From assembly GCA_028284285.1 (NCBI GenBank), contig JANQSA010000033.1, forward strand, positions 29,134-93,133: a DNA stretch of 64,000 nt, given 5' to 3'. Below the pieces are notes generated by a model. The model made no database searches. It was given only the letters and a program-made list of their open reading frames with translations, and was not told the DNA's origin. Positions 58,855-64,000 of this stretch are shown in pieces. The DNA is from Croceivirga sp. (GTDB lineage: Bacteria > Bacteroidota > Bacteroidia > Flavobacteriales > Flavobacteriaceae). Each line of letters starts with the position of its first letter. Positions within the stretch are counted from its first letter, which is position 1. Both the position numbers and the translations under genes were made by a program.

Positions 58855-59970
58855 TCATACAATTTGGTCAGGAGTTCTGGAGGAGACATACTTTTTGGGC
58901 GCTACCCCAATTTTTTTCTTGAAGGCCCTGTTAAAAGTCGACTTGGAATTAAACCCACTTTCAAAAGCCAGGCCCAACAACGTATATTTTTCAACATCAG
59001 AGGAGTCTATTTTTTTTAAAAAGTCATTAATTCTGTATTCATTGATGATATCGTTAAAATTCTTGTTAAAGCCTTTATTGATAACAATTGATAATTGATT
59101 GGAATTGATTTGGAGTCTATCCGAAAAATAGCTGATTCTGAGTTCAGGATTTTTATAGAGCTCCTCTTCATCGAGCATTTGTGTTATCCGATTTTTAAAA
59201 TACAGGAGCTCTTCTTCCTTAATGGTATTTGGATTATGGGCTATGGCCTTTGGAGCAAGAATAAAAGCCTTAGGGTTCATCAATCCGTAGTACCCCGTTC
59301 CAATAATGGATATTGACATTGAAAACCAAAAGAAATACGCAATATATATGGAAGGTTCCCCGAATTGGACAATGAGCCAACCAACATCTCCATACCCCAA
59401 AACAATCCAGAATACTCCTGTAAAACAAAAAGCGCCGATTAAAACCGAAAGCGTATCTCTTCGCTTTACATAGATCTTGTTGAAATCATTTTTTTTAACG
59501 TTTCTGTAGTTAACTACCAACCTGGCAGACCAAAACAAGTACAAACCAACTTGTACAACTACGATCAGCTGGAAAACGGACACAAAAGCCAATAGTCTCT
59601 GATCTTCAAAAATCTGATCAAATGAAGAAAGCTCAAAATAGTGATGGAAGAGCCCGATAGTTATGAGATACATCAAGGGTACTGCCAAATGCACTAAAAG
59701 TTTGGAATGGAAACGGAAGTCTTTGTTTATGATAGAATGCAAATACAGATATAATGCGGGTCCTATAAGCAATATTGAGACCAAATAGTACCCAGGGGGG
59801 AATCCTAGGGGTGTGTTTGTATTTAAAAGTAACTTGAATGCATAAGCCATTAAAAGTATCCCAAGAAAGAAACTGGAACGGTTGCCCCGGACAATGGATT
59901 TTGATAAAAACGCTGTAATTATTACACAATGAAAAATTGCAAACCACAAAAAGAACTGAACAACATCCAT
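58855..59970 (-). CDS. AraC-family regulator with membrane domain
   Basis: 371 aa. About seven TM helices in the first 230 residues (for example FFLWFAIFHCVIITAFL, YLVSILLIGPALYLYLHSII), followed by an AraC-type DNA-binding domain at about 255-365: LQINSNQLSIVINKGFNKNF and LLGLAFESGFNSKSTFNRAF. Such regulators sense envelope or membrane signals directly. The target could be the neighbouring hydrolase genes. Confidence 0.85.
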   Translation of the reverse strand: MDVVQFFLWFAIFHCVIITAFLSKSIVRGNRSSFFLGILLMAYAFKLLLNTNTPLGFPPGYYLVSILLIGPALYLYLHSIINKDFRFHSKLLVHLAVPLMYLITIGLFHHYFELSSFDQIFEDQRLLAFVSVFQLIVVVQVGLYLFWSARLVVNYRNVKKNDFNKIYVKRRDTLSVLIGAFCFTGVFWIVLGYGDVGWLIVQFGEPSIYIAYFFWFSMSISIIGTGYYGLMNPKAFILAPKAIAHNPNTIKEEELLYFKNRITQMLDEEELYKNPELRISYFSDRLQINSNQLSIVINKGFNKNFNDIINEYRINDFLKKIDSSDVEKYTLLGLAFESGFNSKSTFNRAFKKKIGVAPKKYVSSRTPDQIV

Positions 59971-60249
59971 AACCTGCTAGACAAGAATAATTAACCCTCT
60001 ATTTGTCAAATACCTTTTTCAATAAAAGTAATGATGATTTTTGGACCAATATAAAAATATGTGTCCTCAACATATCATGCTTTCACCCAGTTGTTTATGT
60101 CTTTGACAACATTTATTAGTTCATTCGTGGTAGTAGCTTAATTTCGAAATGTGAAACTACATTGCTGTGAAGATGGTACTCATTTGAATAGCTAAGATTG
60201 TTCCGAATTACATGCCTTCTGCTGTATGGGTTGAACAATAAAAACAATA

Positions 60250-62838
60250 ATGGGAAAACATTTCTTATTTCTGGTATTTGTATTACTGAATGTGGTTATT
60301 TCTTTTGCCCAAACTGCAACTGAAGATTTTGACCCAACTGGAAATGTCTTTGGAGGTGGGGTAAGTGGGACAAATTGGGTAAATGATAGCTGGGTCAGGT
60401 CAGGGACCAATGGTAATACAGGCGACGTTCAGGCAACTAATCCATCAGATGGGGATGATGATATAGGAGGGAATTTACTCCAACTTGACGATAATTCCGC
60501 CGGAGCGTACAGGACCATCGATTTAAGCGCGGCTACTTCCGCAACCTTAACTTTTGATTATGATTATGATAATGCCATGGATGGCGGGGAAACATTGTTA
60601 ATCCAAATTGACCCTGAAAATGACGGTACGTATACTACTTTACAAACTATAACGGCAACAACAGATTCTCCTGATCCCCAAGTCAATCTAAGTATTCCTA
60701 TACCATCAGCTTCTTTAGGCGGAGCAGTTACGCGCATTCTATTTATTACGGGGTCAAGTAATGGGGTCAATGGGAATGGTGAAGATTGGTGGATCGATAA
60801 TATTTCTTTAAGTAGTACTACAGGACCAATGGACACGGATGGTGATGGTATACCAGATACTTCTGATAACTGCCCACTAGTGTCCAATGCCAGCCAGCTG
60901 GATACAGATGGTGATGGCATCGGGAACCTTTGTGACGACGACGACGATAACGATGGTATTTTAGATGAAGAAGAATGTAATGAAACGATTTGTCTTGAAC
61001 CCATTACAAATGCAGGTTTTGAGCTGCCTGTTGTTACGGCCGGATCGTATGACATTGTTGATGAAAGTACGGTGCCAGGGTGGTTAACTACTGCTACGGA
61101 TAACGGTATAGAACTTTGGTCTTCAGGGTTTTTAGGAGTTCCTTCATTTGAAGGAAATCAATTTGCCGAATTGAACGCAACACAAAACTCTGCTTTATAC
61201 CAGGCCTTATGTCTTACACCTGGTTCCCAAATTTCCTGGTCCGTTCGTCATAGGGGTAGATCGGGTGTAGACGTGGCCCGGGTGCGTATTGGTGCCACTT
61301 TAGCTTCTGCTACTGTACAAGCCACAATGACCACCGGTAATACTTCATGGAGTCTGTACTCAGGGACTTATACTGTTCCGCTGGGACAGATCAGTACCTT
61401 TTTTATATTTGAAGCAGTATCTACAGCATCGGGCAGTATTAGTGTCGGGAATTTTATTGACGATATACAGATCAATGTGCTATCCACCCCTCCTTGTTTA
61501 GATTCTGATAATGACGGTATCCCAAATGATTTGGATATTGACGCAGACAACGATGGTATTTATGATATAGTTGAATCGGGAAATGGAGCTTTAGACCCTA
61601 ATAACGATGGTATAATTGATGCGGCCAACAGTGCTACGGTTGGCGTTAACGGAGTTTACGACTTAATAGAGTCAACACCTGATAGTGGAACTTTGGATCC
61701 GCTATATGAAACAAATGATACGGATGGAGATGGATCACCAGATCATTATGATTACGATAGTGATGGTGATGGGTGTTTGGATGTCATTGAGGCTGGTTTT
61801 ACAGAAAGTGGTACCAATCCTGGTGAGTTGCAAGGCACAGGCTATAATCCCACAAATGGAACAGTAGCCGGGGGAACGGATGGTTATTCAACACCGGATG
61901 ATGGGGATGCTAACGGTATATTTGATTTTCAACAAACTTATGATGTCGTCATAAGTACACAGCCTTCCGATCAATCTTTTTGTACGGGCAGTTTTACTGT
62001 TGATGCGACCGGTTCCGGCCTGTCTTATCAATGGCAAATGAGCACAGGCGGTGCATTTACAGATTTAACTGACGGAGGTGTCTACTCAGGAGTAACGACG
62101 AATACATTAAACCTTACAGGAGCTACCCAAACTATGGATGGTTATCAATATCGCGTGGTCATTACCAGTAGTGCGTATAATTGTTCAAGTTTGAACTCAA
62201 ATACTGCCACATTGACCATATCGGATGTGATTTATGATTCAGTGAGCAGTACCGGTCCAACTACATGTGGTGGATCTGATGGAATCATTCAATTGGATCA
62301 GCTGTCTGCAAGCACAATGTATTCAGTTTCGTATGTAGATGATGGGGTGTCGGTGGGACCGGTTAACATCACAACAAATGCTAGTGGAGAGTTAATGATC
62401 ATAGGCCTGGACCAAGGCAATTATACTAACATAGTTATTGGCCTTTCAGGCTGTTCCGGTGTTGCAGCAAGTGCTACGCTTTCTGATCCTGTATTGCCCA
62501 TTGATACACAGCCTAATGACCAGACTATTTTTGCGGGTTCTGCTGCCAATTATACAGTGGTGGCAACGGGATCCGGACTTAGTTATCAATGGCAAGTGAG
62601 TACTGACGGGGGTACTGTTTTTAATAACGTGCCTGTTAGCCCCGAATACTCGGGAATATTGACCTCTAATCTTACCGTAAATTCTACGGATATTTCTATG
62701 AGCGGGTATCGCTTCAGGGCAGTGGTTACGAGTTCTGCAACTTCTTGTGGCACGTCATCTACTTCAGCCTTGCTTTCCGTCAGGGTCAGAACGATCATTA
62801 CCAACCGAAGGATTAGCTACAGGGTCGAGAAAAATTAA
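60250..62838 (+). CDS. Large TSP3-rich surface protein
   Basis: 862 aa. Signal peptide ending ISFAQ. An N-terminal beta-sandwich (about 25-190) ends [10 protein letters not shown], followed by thrombospondin type 3 repeats ([35 protein letters not shown]), a second beta-sandwich with [10 protein letters not shown], more D-rich repeats at about 415-520, and two Ig-like domains ([25 protein letters not shown]). The tail [17 protein letters not shown] is basic and has no T9SS type A or B domain that I can see, so the end may be natural or truncated. Confidence 0.75.
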   Translation: MGKHFLFLVFVLLNVVISFAQTATEDFDPTGNVFGGGVSGTNWVNDSWVRSGTNGNTGDVQATNPSDGDDDIGGNLLQLDDNSAGAYRTIDLSAATSATLTFDYDYDNAMDGGETLLIQIDPENDGTYTTLQTITATTDSPDPQVNLSIPIPSASLGGAVTRILFITGSSNGVNGNGEDWWIDNISLSSTTGPMDTDGDGIPDTSDNCPLVSNASQLDTDGDGIGNLCDDDDDNDGILDEEECNETICLEPITNAGFELPVVTAGSYDIVDESTVPGWLTTATDNGIELWSSGFLGVPSFEGNQFAELNATQNSALYQALCLTPGSQISWSVRHRGRSGVDVARVRIGATLASATVQATMTTGNTSWSLYSGTYTVPLGQISTFFIFEAVSTASGSISVGNFIDDIQINVLSTPPCLDSDNDGIPNDLDIDADNDGIYDIVESGNGALDPNNDGIIDAANSATVGVNGVYDLIESTPDSGTLDPLYETNDTDGDGSPDHYDYDSDGDGCLDVIEAGFTESGTNPGELQGTGYNPTNGTVAGGTDGYSTPDDGDANGIFDFQQTYDVVISTQPSDQSFCTGSFTVDATGSGLSYQWQMSTGGAFTDLTDGGVYSGVTTNTLNLTGATQTMDGYQYRVVITSSAYNCSSLNSNTATLTISDVIYDSVSSTGPTTCGGSDGIIQLDQLSASTMYSVSYVDDGVSVGPVNITTNASGELMIIGLDQGNYTNIVIGLSGCSGVAASATLSDPVLPIDTQPNDQTIFAGSAANYTVVATGSGLSYQWQVSTDGGTVFNNVPVSPEYSGILTSNLTVNSTDISMSGYRFRAVVTSSATSCGTSSTSALLSVRVRTIITNRRISYRVEKN

Positions 62839-62844
62839 AACTTG

Positions 62845-62985
62845 TTACATAGGGCTAAGTTCACTTTTGACAAATAAGGCAATCAGCAGGCAGCTACTCA
62901 GGCCAATAGAAAGGCCGAATATGTTGATGAATGAAAAAACCTTATCTTTTTTTACGTTCCTCCAGGCAAAAATTAAATTCTTCAT
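62845..62985 (-). pseudogene. N-terminal remnant of an ABC permease (MacB/FtsX type)
   Basis: ATG at 62985 encodes 46 aa: KNLIFAWRNVKKDKVFSFIN, then IFGLSIGLSSCLLIALFVKS and ELSPM, stop. This is the usual start of FtsX-like multidrug/macrolide permeases (IAWRNL.KNK.FS.INI.GL.IGL..C.LI). Real members have about 800 aa. Cut within a few residues of the first TM helix, next to the end of the TSP3 protein gene. Confidence 0.6.
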
Positions 62986-63595
62986 GTCTTCGTAATTTGG
63001 TGTACCTACATGATCCCAACAAAATGTCGCATTTATAAATACTTAATTATCATTTTTTGCAATTAAAAATCTATTTAACACGCAAAGGTTTTGGGTAAAA
63101 TCTGGACACGTTATGCAAGCATATTTTGCATCTTGTTTTGCTTTCACTTTTATTGTGCTATCGAATGGGTTTTGCACAGGTCATTCATCACCTCAATTAT
63201 CGCTATGCTAATTTCCAATCACATGCCTAATAATCATGGATTCCTCCTTTTCGCGAATTCTTACCACAAATGATGAGCACTCCAGCTCCCAAGATATCTT
63301 GCTATTGGTTACGAGCTAACCTACAAAACCACTGCTATCCGGATATTCATCAAAATGAAATCAAAAAATGGACGTCCAGTCCTTCCTTTTTCGTAGGATT
63401 CTTTAAAAGCTGTTAAAATAACCGGGTTGCTCTTAAAAACATCTCCTGATTCGGAAAATCAATAGTTGATTATCCACGTTTCGTTTGAAATTACCCTCTT
63501 TAATTTATGACTTTCAAGGTGCATTTAAATTAATAGAAAAGGAACATCACTTAACGACAAGATCATTCTTTTTAAACTGATAAATTCGACTTTGG
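62986..63595. other. Decayed intergenic region
   Basis: 610 bp with no intact gene. A 45-codon minus-strand frame at 63321-63458, without a start, reads GDVFKSNPVILTAFKESYEK then GRTGRPFFDFILMNIRIAVV and could be another gene fragment of unknown family. Confidence 0.45.
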
Positions 63596-63964
63596 ATGAA
63601 ACATTTTTTGATCCTATCATCCTGTTTTTTGGCATTGCTATCCTGTCAACCTAAATCTGAAAAGGAAAGTATTACCCATGGAGAAGAAGTGTATATCACG
63701 CATTGCATCAGTTGTCATCAGGTGGATGGCAAGGGGGTTGAAGGGATATATCCTTCCCTGGTAAAACCAGATGATATTACCATGGATCAAACCCGAAGGG
63801 CCATAACGCTCATCAAGCAGGGCTCCGGATTTGAGACCGGAATGAAACCCGTGGCCCTTACAAATAAGGAAATACGGGATGTGATCAATTATATCCAGAA
63901 TACTTGGGAAAATGAGGCGGCCTTTTTAACAAAAGCCGAATTAGAACAAATTCAAAATCAATAA
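63596..63964 (+). CDS. c-type cytochrome lipoprotein
   Basis: 122 aa. Lipobox LLSC, then one haem-binding CISCH at about 37-41 and a likely distal Met in ETGMKP. Class I cytochrome c of about 95 residues. The next frame begins one codon-length later with the start of an iron-sulfur subunit, so the protein may carry electrons for a molybdopterin oxidoreductase. Confidence 0.85.
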   Translation: MKHFLILSSCFLALLSCQPKSEKESITHGEEVYITHCISCHQVDGKGVEGIYPSLVKPDDITMDQTRRAITLIKQGSGFETGMKPVALTNKEIRDVINYIQNTWENEAAFLTKAELEQIQNQ

Positions 63965-64000
63965 ATGATGGCAAACTATTCATTAAAAGTAAATGACAGG
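63965..64000 (+). CDS. 2Fe-2S subunit of a molybdopterin oxidoreductase (5' end only)
   Basis: ATG at 63965 (or 63968) follows the cytochrome stop directly. The 12 visible codons, MMANYSLKVNDR, match the common N-terminus of (2Fe-2S) subunits of the isoquinoline/aldehyde oxidoreductase family, whose operons often include a small cytochrome c. The call rests on very few residues. Confidence 0.4.
   Translation, partial: MMANYSLKVNDR

Noticed and set aside
62747..62995. 82-codon plus-strand ORF
   Set aside because: It spans the end of the TSP3 gene and is antisense to the permease remnant, which has much better family similarity.
63091..63273. 60-codon plus-strand ORF before the cytochrome gene
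   Set aside because: No signal, domain or supported start; composition like the surrounding non-coding sequence.

Overview
The window reads as the chromosome of a member of the Bacteroidota, most likely a marine-type Flavobacteriaceae. Evidence: a type IX secretion (T9SS) type A sorting domain, a decayed SprB-type repeat, thrombospondin type 3 surface proteins, many signal peptides ending in AQ or GQ, lipoproteins with Asp-rich export tails, TPR-containing histidine kinases, a CarboxypepD_reg-like protein and TAnnTTTG-type -7 promoter boxes. I see no rRNA, tRNA, CRISPR array, transposase or recombinase.

1-12 kb is mostly housekeeping: cell-wall recycling (NamZ-like), a LolC/E-like permease, cysteine synthase, a SYLF lipid-binding protein, an aldose epimerase, then the glyoxylate shunt (aceB, aceA) divergent from its probable short-chain acyl-CoA-responsive regulator (ScfR/RamB/PrpR type) across an operator-rich gap. 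A pair of tiny overlapping membrane-protein genes, an orphan LytTR regulator and a DEDDh-exonuclease/GIY-YIG fusion follow.

13.9-24.3 kb is a cluster of unusual hydrolases: a multi-TM protein, an SH3 plus papain-fold peptidase, a large secreted protein, a NAL1-like trypsin-fold protease and a membrane-anchored patatin, followed convergently by an FAD oxidoreductase and a lipoprotein. 25.1-32.0 kb is AT-rich: a subtilase without a signal peptide, a two-component pair, and two unknown genes. A palindrome, ATCCCCA-N4-TGGGGAT, stands before and after the subtilase/two-component operon.

31.96-37.6 kb is the most unusual part: a minus-strand array of very small, unrelated genes, several broken, punctuated by about ten copies of an 18-bp element (minus-strand consensus AAAGTTCAAATAAACGAT) placed at gene junctions. 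One copy borders a sharply truncated hsdM remnant. It looks like a cassette or orphan-immunity-type array, but no recombinase or classical integron attC site is visible.

38-52 kb holds envelope operons: a four-gene T9SS/beta-helix/repeat-protein operon ending in a strong terminator, a beta-barrel protein, a dienelactone hydrolase lipoprotein, and a four-gene periplasmic operon downstream of its own TPR histidine kinase and response regulator. 52-64 kb has hypothetical and FlgO-like genes, a leucine-rich lipoprotein, a remodelled hydrolase locus with truncated pieces, an AraC-type membrane regulator, a large TSP3 surface protein, an ABC-permease remnant, a c-type cytochrome, and the first codons of a probable 2Fe-2S subunit.
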